Shown here in pieces: positions 1 to 7,933 of a DNA stretch of 64,000 nucleotides (the stretch's first letter is position 1; the number at the start of each line of letters is the position of its first letter). The notes beneath the pieces were generated by a model. It did not search any database. It was not told the origin of the DNA and saw only the letters and a program-made list of their open reading frames with translations. The stretch comes from Cellvibrio sp. KY-GH-1 (GTDB lineage Bacteria; Pseudomonadota; Gammaproteobacteria; Pseudomonadales; Cellvibrionaceae): positions 3,617,501-3,681,500 of the forward strand of contig NZ_CP031728.1 of the NCBI RefSeq assembly GCF_008806975.1, read 5' to 3'. Made by a program: the position numbers and the translations under genes.

Positions 1-36
1 CGTAAGCGGGCGAACGCCCAGTGCGTTTTTTATCAG
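1..36 (+). terminator. Possible intrinsic terminator of a gene left of the window
   Basis: A short GC-rich hairpin (AACGC, loop CCAGT, GCGTT at about 13-27) runs directly into a T tract. It would end a plus-strand transcript coming from outside the window. The stem is only five base pairs and an alternative GGGC/GCCC pairing overlaps it, so the call is weak. The remaining bases up to the esterase gene at 266 show no other gene. Confidence 0.35.
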
Positions 37-265
37 AAAACCGTCATTTCATTAATAAGGTTATTCGCCGTTTAAGTCAGCAAACTGACAGCTCCTTCAT
101 CACACTATTTACCAGTCATCCTTCCAAATATTCATAATAACTGCATCACTAGTGTACTAGTCGCCCATAATACTCCCCGCAAAAACCTGCCGTACGCTGC
201 GCCCATGCCTGAGCCACAGGGCGCGCGATAGATCCTCCATTGGCTCCCGACAGAAGGTTTTTCCC

Positions 266-1441
266 ATGAGCAAAATAATGAATAAATCAGCACGCCTGAC
301 GTTGCTGGCCAGCACAATGCTGCTCGCCAGCCTGGATACTTCCGCTGCCAGCCTGCGCGAAATCACCGGCTTTGGCACCAACCCCAGCAACCTGCGCATG
401 CACCTCTATGTGCCGGACAATCTACCGAACAACGCGCCGATTCTGGTCGCCAACCATTACTGCACCGGTACCGGCCCCGCGCTCTATTCCGGCACGCAAT
501 TCGCGTCCCTCGCGGATCGCTACGGCTATATCGTCATCTACCCGAGCGCCACCCGCAGCGGTCAATGTTTTGATGTGTCATCGCCCCAGGCACTGCGTCG
601 CGGTGGTGGTAGTGACCCGGTGGGCATTATGTCTATGGTGAGTTACGTGCAGCGCAGCTATAACGTGGACTCCACCCGTATATTTGTGACTGGCGTTTCC
701 TCAGGTGCGATGATGACCCAGGTATTACTCGGCCTGTATCCGGATGTATTTAAAGCCGGTGCCGCCTTTGCCGGCGTACCCTTTGGCTGCTTTGCCACTA
801 CTGACGGCAGCACCTGGAACAGCAACTGCGCCAACGGCACCATCAGCCGTACACCGCAACAGTGGGGCGATGCAGTGCGCAATGCTTACCCGGGTTACAC
901 AGGCGCACGCCCCCGCGTGCAACTCTGGCACGGCACCGCCGACACTACCCTGCGCTACGCGAACTTTAATGAGTCCATCAAGCAGTGGACCAATGTCCAC
1001 GGCATCAGCCAAACCCCGCTCAGCACCGACACCCCGCAATCCGGCCAAACCCGCACCCGCTATGGCAGCACCGGCGGGCAAGCCCAAGTGGAAGCCATTA
1101 GCCTGAGCGGTGTAGGTCACAACCTGCCCGTTAACGCGGCAGAAGCGATTCGCTTTTTCGGTCTCACCACCACCGTCACTTCCAGTGTTGCTTCGTCGCG
1201 CGCCGTCAGTTCAACACCGGCCAGCTCAAGACCTGCCAGCTCCGTACCGGCGAGTTCTACGCCCGCCAGCTCGCGCGCGGCGTCCAGCACACCAACCACG
1301 GGTTCCGCCTGTAATTGGTGGGGCACTCGCTACCCGCTGTGCGTAACCACGCAAAATGGTTGGGGCTGGGAAAATAATCGCAACTGTATTAGCCGCACCA
1401 CCTGCGCTACCCAACCGGCGCCTTACGGCATAGTCAATTAA
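266..1441 (+). CDS. Secreted CE1/PHB-depolymerase-type esterase with C-terminal CBM10
   Basis: 391 aa. Residues 1-28 are a Sec signal peptide. The catalytic domain (about 30-300) has the alpha/beta-hydrolase nucleophile motif GVSSG with Ser145, and likely Asp226 (WHGTADTT) and His285 (GVGHNLP), the arrangement of the Esterase_phb/CE1 family. Members are acetylxylan or feruloyl esterases, or polyhydroxyalkanoate depolymerases. A linker of repeated Ala/Ser/Ser/Pro units covers about 302-345. The last 43 residues (Cys349 to Cys380, with WWG and GWGWENN) match carbohydrate-binding module family 10, typical of Cellvibrio plant-cell-wall enzymes. The start ATG follows AGAAGG; a second in-frame ATG lies at 278. 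A role in deacetylating or de-esterifying hemicellulose outside the cell is more likely than PHB depolymerisation because of the CBM10. The exact substrate is not shown by the sequence. Confidence 0.85.
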   Translation: MSKIMNKSARLTLLASTMLLASLDTSAASLREITGFGTNPSNLRMHLYVPDNLPNNAPILVANHYCTGTGPALYSGTQFASLADRYGYIVIYPSATRSGQCFDVSSPQALRRGGGSDPVGIMSMVSYVQRSYNVDSTRIFVTGVSSGAMMTQVLLGLYPDVFKAGAAFAGVPFGCFATTDGSTWNSNCANGTISRTPQQWGDAVRNAYPGYTGARPRVQLWHGTADTTLRYANFNESIKQWTNVHGISQTPLSTDTPQSGQTRTRYGSTGGQAQVEAISLSGVGHNLPVNAAEAIRFFGLTTTVTSSVASSRAVSSTPASSRPASSVPASSTPASSRAASSTPTTGSACNWWGTRYPLCVTTQNGWGWENNRNCISRTTCATQPAPYGIVN

Positions 1442-1533
1442 CATCGCGCACTACCCTGCCGAACTCAGTTTTCCAATCGGGTTTCCAAACTGAGTTACCG
1501 GATCAGGCGGCAAATAATTTTCACTTGCCCAAT

Positions 1534-1570
1534 AAAAAAGCCTTAGGCGTTTTGCCTAAGGCTTTCTATT
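1534..1570. terminator. Bidirectional intrinsic terminator
   Basis: A 12-bp perfect stem (AAAGCCTTAGGC with GCCTAAGGCTTT, loop GTTTT) is flanked by A and T runs. It lies between the converging esterase and GNAT genes and can serve both. Confidence 0.85.
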
Positions 1571-1587
1571 TTGTGCAGGATAAATGG

Positions 1588-2046
1588 TTAGTTCATCACC
1601 CGCGTCATAAACGCGCTATAAGGATCTTCCGCATAATCGGCAAAGGGACCGCAATATTCAAAACCGTAACGCTCATACAATTTGCGCGCGGGCAAGAAAA
1701 AATCCTGCGTACCGGTTTCCAAACTCAAGCGCGTGTAATTACGTTTGCGTGCGACCTGCAAAATATGCTCAAGCATTTTCTTACCCACGCCGGTGCCGCG
1801 AAAGCGATTGGCCGAGCGCATGGATTTTATTTCTGCATGCCCGGGTTCCAATTCCTTTAACGCCCCACACCCCACCAAATCACTACCCACCCAAGCACTC
1901 CAAAAGGTAATCTCCGGTTTACGCAGCTTGCTCAAATCCAACGCATGCACACTCTCGGGCGGCGACGCGGCATACATATCCCGCAAATGCTCTTCCAATA
2001 ATTCCGCAATTTCCGCGCTGGTTAAATCATCGATACGAATTTCCAT
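1588..2046 (-). CDS. GNAT family N-acetyltransferase
   Basis: 152 aa from the chosen ATG at 2046, which has AAGGAAG seven bases upstream; in-frame starts further up lack this. The protein has the GNAT core: an acceptor-side segment with WVGSDLVGCGALKEL, then the acetyl-CoA-binding stretch FRGTGVGKKMLEHIL (R/Q-x-x-G-x-G/A type) and a C-terminal LYERYGFEYCGPF motif found in small acetyltransferases of the ElaA/YjgM-like group. It probably acetylates a small molecule or peptide N-terminus in the cytoplasm; no substrate can be named. It stands alone and converges on the esterase gene. Confidence 0.8.
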   Translation of the reverse strand: MEIRIDDLTSAEIAELLEEHLRDMYAASPPESVHALDLSKLRKPEITFWSAWVGSDLVGCGALKELEPGHAEIKSMRSANRFRGTGVGKKMLEHILQVARKRNYTRLSLETGTQDFFLPARKLYERYGFEYCGPFADYAEDPYSAFMTRVMN

Positions 2047-2204
2047 AAACATCTTCCTTTTATTCACAGGGTTGAAAAACTGGATCATACTCTACCGCAT
2101 CAATAATCGGCATACCCGTGACATTGGTCATCGCAGTTGCGCACCACGCTCACCCCAGGCAAGGCACCACTGACCATTCCGCTAAACAGCGAAGGAAAAC
2201 AACA

Positions 2205-2621
2205 ATGGCTACCGACAGTCTTTTACTGAGCACGATCAAAGCCGCAGCCAATAGCCACAGCAAGCAGGCGGCCAGCCATAAATTTTTACACCGTAGCCTT
2301 TGGGCTGCCTCATCGTTTATTTCTGTATTGATTGCCATTGCCACTACCTTTGACTTTACCCTGCTCGGCTTCACCAGCAAAAACATTGCTACCCTGTTCG
2401 CCATTCTCTTACCCATGGTCACCAGCTACATGATCCTTCGCTCCCCGGAAAAACTCTGGATCCACGAAATCAACACCCGCAACCAACTCCTAGACCTGCA
2501 CACCGAACTGGAACTAAAAATAAAACGCAACGCTTCATTTGATCCAGAGGATTTTGAACAGCGCTATTTGGTAATAATGGCTACAGCGAATCAGAAATGG
2601 GTTGGGATTAAGGAGGGGTGA
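2205..2621 (+). CDS. Small two-TM protein, SLATT/DUF4231-like
   Basis: 138 aa. The ATG at 2205 follows GAAGGAAAA. An N-terminal amphipathic helix (about 1-30) precedes two hydrophobic segments (about 34-52 and 60-78). A cytoplasmic helix with RSPEKLWIHEINTRN and LLDLHTELELK follows. Two TM helices followed by a conserved Trp/Glu-rich helix is the pattern of the SLATT superfamily, whose members are often proposed pore-forming effectors tied to nucleotide second-messenger systems. I see only this general resemblance; no nucleotide-generating enzyme lies next to it. The neighbours are a GNAT gene (divergent) and two orphan genes. Treat the family call as tentative. Confidence 0.55.
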   Translation: MATDSLLLSTIKAAANSHSKQAASHKFLHRSLWAASSFISVLIAIATTFDFTLLGFTSKNIATLFAILLPMVTSYMILRSPEKLWIHEINTRNQLLDLHTELELKIKRNASFDPEDFEQRYLVIMATANQKWVGIKEG

Positions 2622-2885
2622 TTTACGGTTATTTCGTGTAATTGATTTGCGTCGTGATTTGAATTAATTATTCACACCTTGTACATTCAAACCCGTAGGT
2701 CGCCGCGGGCCGCGTAGGCTGAGCTTGCGGACTGCAACAGGTTTTAAGGGCGGGAATGTGCCGAAAGTAGAACTTAAAATTGCGCGATCGACCATGAGTC
2801 AATCCCGTTAGTTGCGCGACTTACAGACTTACAATTGGGCGCGCAGCATTTAGAATATTAAAAACACCCTACCAGAGACAACACC
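2622..2885. other. Intergenic stretch, no gene recognised
   Basis: 264 bases between the SLATT-like gene and the next membrane-protein gene. It contains GC-rich short inverted motifs around 2700-2730 and no credible ORF, terminator or clear promoter. The segment just before 2886 (AGAGACAACACC) is the probable leader of the downstream gene. Confidence 0.4.
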
Positions 2886-3683
2886 ATGGAAGATGAAAAA
2901 TATCGTATTGCTTACCTGTTTATAGCATTCATCATTTTCACAAATTTAGTCACCCTGAAAGACCTCTCAGCAACAGTCAGAAAATGGTTCAACCTTGCCA
3001 TCCTATTCATACCCTTTGTGGGCTTCGTATTCATTGGGGTATTAGCTGCTGACTGCTACAACTGCAACATACCCATGGACGCAATCAGGCCCTACTTCTT
3101 CGGTTTTTTGCTATCTATTCCTATCATCCTGATTCACCTATCAACAGAAAACCAATTCCACAACCCTGAAGCGAGAAAAAAATCGACACCAGCCAATACT
3201 GAGCTTACGTCGGGCGATGTACGCCAAACCGATGCAACCTCACCTGACAATTTACCACCAGCCAGCAATCAAGATCCTGCTCCGCAATACTGCAGCCATT
3301 GCAAAAAGACCCTGCCAGAAAAGCCACTATTTTCATTGAAAAATCACACTTGCAATTGCGGAAAAAAATACAAATTGGCTCGTGAACAGGCAAGAAAAAC
3401 TACTTGGGATGTGTTTATTAACTCCAGCATATTAACAGCACTGTTTTTTCAGGTTTTACAATCTTTCGAGATATTACATATTGCTAAGTCCTCACTGATA
3501 ATTATTTATATTTCATTACTACTTCCGGCAGTAGCTTTGTCTATCTACATCTATTTTAAGCAAAACACCAAATGGGTACGTGTTCCTAAGACAGGAAAAC
3601 GAATGGGAGATGACGCCAAGATTTTATGGAGTGTGCTCGCAGTAGCTGCCATTTCGCTGTTTCTCGCTTTCTATTACGCCTGA
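2886..3683 (+). CDS. Membrane protein with central zinc-ribbon-like motif
   Basis: 265 aa, family not recognised. Hydrophobic helices lie at about 8-24, 34-56 and 70-88. A polar Pro/Asn/Thr-rich stretch follows, then a Cys cluster (CSHC, and CNCGKKYK about 20 residues later) that looks like a small zinc ribbon. Two or three further helices (about 175-215 and 245-264) complete the protein. The plan is TM-zinc ribbon-TM, as in uncharacterised membrane proteins. The ATG at 2886 is preceded by AGAGAC, a weak ribosome-binding site. Base composition is more AT-rich than the flanking esterase and heme genes, suggesting a lineage-specific or acquired gene. Function unknown. Confidence 0.65.
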   Translation: MEDEKYRIAYLFIAFIIFTNLVTLKDLSATVRKWFNLAILFIPFVGFVFIGVLAADCYNCNIPMDAIRPYFFGFLLSIPIILIHLSTENQFHNPEARKKSTPANTELTSGDVRQTDATSPDNLPPASNQDPAPQYCSHCKKTLPEKPLFSLKNHTCNCGKKYKLAREQARKTTWDVFINSSILTALFFQVLQSFEILHIAKSSLIIIYISLLLPAVALSIYIYFKQNTKWVRVPKTGKRMGDDAKILWSVLAVAAISLFLAFYYA

Positions 3684-3794
3684 TCCTTACAAACCTCGAA
3701 ACTGCAATTGGCAGCAAAAACTAATTTCACGTTTTGACGGTTTGCGCTCAAAAAACAACTAAAACCATACCGCTATAATATGGAAGGCATTGGC

Positions 3795-4136
3795 ATGAAT
3801 AGGATCAGAAATTTAACTGGAAATATTCATACCGCAGCAAACGGACAGAAAACCTATGACGTGTTTTATGCATCCTCAGGTTTGATTCCTGTTATCGGAC
3901 GGCTGTTACAACAACAGTTCGGATTTTCACCACAGTCAACGCCGGCTATAGGTCTTGATGAGATCGTAATTGAAATAGAAAAAGATGGAATAAAATTAAG
4001 TTTGGGCTGGGATATTTGGTCTGGTGCTTATGTGCTTAGTTTTTGCGAAGAAGGTAGTCAGTGGGTAGCCCACATCGCTCAGTTTCTCGATGATGAATTT
4101 AGCAAGTCAATTTACCAACAATACGTTAGTACCTAG
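3795..4136 (+). CDS. Small hypothetical protein
   Basis: 113 aa, not recognised. The ATG at 3795 is preferred over the one at 3780 because GGAAGG lies seven bases upstream. The protein appears soluble: a mixed alpha/beta sequence with NGQKTYDVFYASSG near the N-terminus, an amphipathic strand LDEIVIEIEKDGIKLSLGWD in the middle and an acidic helix FLDDEFSKSIYQQY at the end. There is no signal peptide, TM segment or metal-binding cluster. It resembles small immunity- or DUF-type proteins in size and charge, but no toxin partner is visible. It may be co-transcribed with the zinc-ribbon gene, although 111 bases separate them. Confidence 0.5.
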   Translation: MNRIRNLTGNIHTAANGQKTYDVFYASSGLIPVIGRLLQQQFGFSPQSTPAIGLDEIVIEIEKDGIKLSLGWDIWSGAYVLSFCEEGSQWVAHIAQFLDDEFSKSIYQQYVST

Positions 4137-4199
4137 GTACGACTAGCGCAGCGTAATCCACCTACATAAATACATTGTTGCAACTTCAATCCATCACCA

Positions 4200-5579
4200 T
4201 CAATGTCGCGTTAAATTATTCATCCACTTCCTGCTCGCAATCCTGCGAATGACGGGAATAAATTTCAGCGCATCTTCCAAAAACATGAGCGCGTATAAAT
4301 AGATAAATGAAAGTTTGGTGAGGAATACGGCGGCGATATAAATGGGAACTCCAAAGCACCACATGACGATGGTGTCGGTGATGAGGGTGAAGCGGTTGTC
4401 GCCGCCGGCGCGGAGGACGCCGATGATGCGCATCATGTTGATGACTTTGACCGAGACCAGCAAACAAAATACACCGAGGGTGTTGAGCAATAATTCGGTA
4501 GAGGCGGCGTCCAGTTGATCAAAGATTTTCAACATGAGCGGGCGCGCAAACCAGAGCGAGGAGCAAAATAAAATCAGCAGCGCAAAGGTGATACGATCAA
4601 AAAATTTATGCAGGTACCAGGCAACTTCATTATTACCCGCGCCCAGCTCGCGTCCGATTAATACCGCTGAGGCATTCGCCAGCCCAACGAATAATGCAAA
4701 GAAGGCGCTTTCGATAGGAACAATCACACCCATTACCGCCAACGCATCGGTGCCCGCATAGCCGGTAACTAAATGATAGGTAGAATTTCCCACCGCCCAG
4801 ATTGCATAGTTGGCCACCAGAGGCAGAGAGAACGCGAGGTAGCGTTGAATTTGGGTTTTATCCAACCCCATTTTTAACTGCGCAATATTCAATGCGAAAC
4901 CGTGTTTTTTTGCGTAGATCCAACCCACGACAATAATGAGTTGCAGCGCACGTGAACCCAGTGTGGCCCATGCCGCACCGGCAACACCCAGCGCAGGCAT
5001 ACCCCAGTTTCCACCGATCAAGGCGTAATTACCGGCAATATTAACGAGTGCTGCACACACACCGGCAACCAGAGGCATAGTGGTGCTGCCAAGTGCGCGC
5101 AGCGACGCTTCGTAGATCACAATCCACTGGGTAAATAACAGCGCCGGTGCGGTGATAATTAAATATTGCGCCGCAAGGTTAACCACAACCGGGTCCGGGT
5201 TAATCCACTGCACCCAGGTATTTGCACCAAACCCAAACGCGAAAACGAAGGGCAACATCACTAGCGTGCCCACTAATAAAGTGACCGCCAATGAACGCTG
5301 GCAACTGGGAAAATCTTTTGCGCCTGTGTATTGCGCCACCAGAATGCTGCAGCCGGTGGCCAAGCCACTCATCAATACCAACAATAAAAAGTGAATCTTG
5401 GCCGCGAGCCCTACGGCCGCAATAGCGCTCGCGCCCAAGCCGCCTACCATGATCACATCCGCCATGCCCAGCAGCGATTGCATCAGCATCTGGGCAGCAA
5501 CCGGGAGGGATAACAAAATTACACCGCGCCAGAAAGCGCGCTTGTCGTTCAGGGAAATTAATTCAGGAGGGGTAACCAC
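4200..5579 (-). CDS. MATE family multidrug/sodium antiporter
   Basis: 459 aa from the GTG at 5579. An upstream GTG at 5603 is in frame but has a TATAAT box immediately before it and no ribosome-binding site; the GTG at 5579 has GGAG five bases upstream. Twelve hydrophobic helices fill the sequence. MATE landmarks include the N-terminal LSLPVAAQMLMQSLLGMADVIMVGGLG and the repeat-related VVNLAAQYLIITAPALLFTQ and NSTYHLVTGYAGTDALAVMGV. The family exports cationic drugs and metabolites from the cytoplasm in exchange for Na+ or H+. The NorM-type subfamily is likely. It stands alone between convergent and divergent neighbours. Confidence 0.87.
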   Translation of the reverse strand: MVTPPELISLNDKRAFWRGVILLSLPVAAQMLMQSLLGMADVIMVGGLGASAIAAVGLAAKIHFLLLVLMSGLATGCSILVAQYTGAKDFPSCQRSLAVTLLVGTLVMLPFVFAFGFGANTWVQWINPDPVVVNLAAQYLIITAPALLFTQWIVIYEASLRALGSTTMPLVAGVCAALVNIAGNYALIGGNWGMPALGVAGAAWATLGSRALQLIIVVGWIYAKKHGFALNIAQLKMGLDKTQIQRYLAFSLPLVANYAIWAVGNSTYHLVTGYAGTDALAVMGVIVPIESAFFALFVGLANASAVLIGRELGAGNNEVAWYLHKFFDRITFALLILFCSSLWFARPLMLKIFDQLDAASTELLLNTLGVFCLLVSVKVINMMRIIGVLRAGGDNRFTLITDTIVMWCFGVPIYIAAVFLTKLSFIYLYALMFLEDALKFIPVIRRIASRKWMNNLTRH

Positions 5580-5608
5580 GGCGACTCCGGTAAAAAAATG
5601 CACCGCGC

Positions 5609-5614
5609 ATTATA
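5609..5614 (-). promoter_or_regulatory. Probable -10 box of the MATE gene
   Basis: TATAAT on the minus strand, followed by GCGCGGTG. Transcription from here would begin close to 5602, which rules out the GTG at 5603 and supports the start at 5579. No good -35 element is seen at the proper distance. Confidence 0.45.
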
Positions 5615-5838
5615 GGCTTTTTGCTAACTCGTTTAGTGTTAATAATTGGTAAGGCAGGCTTCACTTTACGCAGTGCGAGGAATGACACCCGTCACACCTG
5701 TAGTGCAGCAAAAGTGAGAAGTACCAATTCCCGCAAGCGAACGATTTTACAAATCTTAAGGAGACAAAATTGCTCTGCCGGCTAGACTTTTTCATTAGCC
5801 AGCGCACTTATCATTAATAACAAATTAACGAGCATCTT

Positions 5839-7038
5839 ATGTCATCCTTGCAGTCATCCTCCCTGCCGCCAAAACCCCAGCGCATCGAACTGGTGGACGC
5901 GATTCGCGGCTTTGCACTCATGGGCATTTGCCTGGTGCATTTTATGGAATATTTCGAGTTGTACTGGATTAACCAGGACCCGACCTTTTTACACAACACG
6001 ATTTTCTTTTTATTTGCGGGCAAAGCCTATGCAATTTTTGCACTGATGTTTGGCTTGAGTTTTTTTATCATTATGGATAACCAAGCCAAAAAGGGTGTGG
6101 ATTTTAGTTACCGTTTTGCATGGCGATTAGTCGTTTTGTTAATGATCGGTTATATACACACTCTGCTCTACCTGGGTGATATTTTATCGGTATTGGGTAT
6201 TATCGGATTGAGCCTGCTCTTTGTGCAGAAACTCAGCAATCGCTGGTTGTTTGTCGCAGCACTACTCTGCCTATTGCAATTGCCGTTCTACTACCAGTTT
6301 TATGCCGCGCTAAATAACTGGCCCGGTGCCAATGATGCGCCGTCACATTGGGCGGTATTCCCCGAGGTTTACGGCGCACTGGCCAACGCCACTTTCAGCG
6401 AACTTTTCGCGATTAACAGCTGGGATGGTTTAACAGCCAAGTGGCTCTTTTTTGTGGAGTCCGGGCGCGGCATTCAATTGGTGGGCTTATTTATCACCGG
6501 TTTGATCTTGGGACGAATCGGCTTTTTCACTCAAGTTGAGCGTTTTGCCAAAGCACGGATAATCGCCTTGGTGATTGCCGTAGCGGCGACGGCGCTCTTC
6601 TACTGGGGAGAAAATTATCTCAAACAATTACCCGCGGATATTTTGCAAGAAAAAGGTATGGCAAAAATGTATTTGGAACAAATTGCCGGGTCTTATTTAA
6701 GCACCGCCATTATGACCACATTGATTTTGCTTTTTATTCAGCTTTATCTCTGGCGCCCTACGGGGAAATTGTTAAATGTATTGGCCCCTTGTGGTCGCGT
6801 AAGCCTGAGCATTTATTTAGTTCAAGCGGTAGTGGGAATTCCGTTGTTTTACCCCGCCGGTTACGGTGGCTATTTAACCCTGGGGCAAACCAATAGCCTG
6901 TTAATTGGTATTGTTTTCTATGGGTTATTAATTGTTTTCGCGCATTGGTGGGTAAAACGTTTTTACTATGGACCGGTGGAATGGGTGTGGCGCAGCGCCA
7001 CCTATCTCAGCCTGCAAGTCCCCTTCAAACGCATCTAA
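5839..7038 (+). CDS. DUF418 family membrane protein (YeiB-like)
   Basis: 399 aa. The N-terminal motif RIELVDAIRGFALMGICLVH is the hallmark of the DUF418/YeiB proteins, which are related to acyltransferase-3 and heparan-alpha-glucosaminide acetyltransferase-like proteins. About ten TM helices are visible. The C-terminal half has the DUF418 region LAPCGRVSLSIYLVQAVVGIPLFY followed by YGPVEWVWRSATY. Family members are inner-membrane proteins of unknown biochemical role, possibly acyl carriers or transporters. The gene is monocistronic: it diverges from MATE and converges on the SDR gene. Confidence 0.85.
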   Translation: MSSLQSSSLPPKPQRIELVDAIRGFALMGICLVHFMEYFELYWINQDPTFLHNTIFFLFAGKAYAIFALMFGLSFFIIMDNQAKKGVDFSYRFAWRLVVLLMIGYIHTLLYLGDILSVLGIIGLSLLFVQKLSNRWLFVAALLCLLQLPFYYQFYAALNNWPGANDAPSHWAVFPEVYGALANATFSELFAINSWDGLTAKWLFFVESGRGIQLVGLFITGLILGRIGFFTQVERFAKARIIALVIAVAATALFYWGENYLKQLPADILQEKGMAKMYLEQIAGSYLSTAIMTTLILLFIQLYLWRPTGKLLNVLAPCGRVSLSIYLVQAVVGIPLFYPAGYGGYLTLGQTNSLLIGIVFYGLLIVFAHWWVKRFYYGPVEWVWRSATYLSLQVPFKRI

Positions 7039-7055
7039 GGAAAACCGCACAAACA

Positions 7056-7081
7056 TGGGCAGTCATATTCTTAACTGCCCA
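7056..7081. repeat. Inverted repeat between converging genes
   Basis: TGGGCAGT and ACTGCCCA form an 8-bp stem around a 10-base loop just after the DUF418 stop, overlapping the last codons of the SDR gene. It could slow or end transcription from either side, but it has no T tract. Confidence 0.35.
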
Positions 7082-7749
7082 AGCCCGCCATTCGCCGCGA
7101 CTATCTGACCAGTGATGAAGGCCGCCGAAGGAGAAATAAGAAATTCCGCCAGCGCGGCCATTTCATCCGCGTCACCAATACGTTGCAGTGGATGGCGTTT
7201 TGCGGCGGATTCAATCTTTTCCGGAGAGTTCGTCAGTTTTTCCGTAAGCGGTGTCGCCGTTAACGAAGGGGCTATTGCATTGATACGAATGTGCGGCGCC
7301 CACTCCGCCGCCAAACTGCGAACAAGCCCCTCAACCGCCGCCTTGCTCGCCGCAATACTCGCGTGATACGGCATGCCGCAAGTAGCAGCCACACTGCTAA
7401 ACAACACCACACTGGCCTGGGGCGATTTTTTCAGTCGGGGCGTCAGCAATTGCAAACTGCGCACTGCCCCTACCACATTAATTGAGAAATCCTGCAGAAA
7501 ATCTTCTACGCTCAAGCGCGCGAAGGGTTTGAGATTAATACTTCCGGGGCAGTAGACCACTGCATCGACCACCTCGGGCAAGGCAGAGGTATCCGGCACC
7601 GAGTCCACAGGATTATTCACAGTTACCTGGACACCCTCTATATCTGTCGCCGTGCGCGCCCAGACAAATACTTGATGCTGATTTACCAATCGCCGCACAA
7701 GCGCGGCACCTATTCCCTTGGTACCACCAATAACCAGTATATTACTCAT
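7063..7749 (-). CDS. Short-chain dehydrogenase/reductase, atypical active site
   Basis: 228 aa from the ATG at 7749, chosen because GGAGGT precedes it. The Rossmann nucleotide-binding loop GGTKGIG lies at residues 8-14 and the catalytic-Ser region SSVAAT at about 118-123. The C-terminal INAIAPSLTATPL is typical of the classical SDR fold. However, the position four residues before the conserved Lys136 is Ile132 where classical SDRs have Tyr (YxxxK). The nearest Tyr is Tyr128. A group of SDRs with an H-A-x-I-A-A-x-K pattern exists, so this is probably a real subfamily and not a sequencing error. It may still reduce a substrate by another mechanism. The gene is monocistronic. Confidence 0.8.
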   Translation of the reverse strand: MSNILVIGGTKGIGAALVRRLVNQHQVFVWARTATDIEGVQVTVNNPVDSVPDTSALPEVVDAVVYCPGSINLKPFARLSVEDFLQDFSINVVGAVRSLQLLTPRLKKSPQASVVLFSSVAATCGMPYHASIAASKAAVEGLVRSLAAEWAPHIRINAIAPSLTATPLTEKLTNSPEKIESAAKRHPLQRIGDADEMAALAEFLISPSAAFITGQIVAANGGLGQLRI

Positions 7750-7933
7750 CGCTCTACCTCCACTTGAGTAAATTAATACGCAAGCGCGATGAGAAAAGTT
7801 TACTACCCAGTAATCAGTATCGTCCGTCACCATCCTTTGCGTACCAGTGCGGCACCAAGGCCGCTAATTGCCCACCCAAAAAGCGACCCAGAATGCAAGC
7901 GAATAGAGAACTTCGACCGAGGCGCCTTGATAG

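Noticed and set aside
3734..3779. TTGACG and TATAAT before the small orphan gene at 3795
   Set aside because: The two boxes are 34 bases apart, far too long for a sigma-70 promoter; the TATAAT also overlaps the gene's leader.
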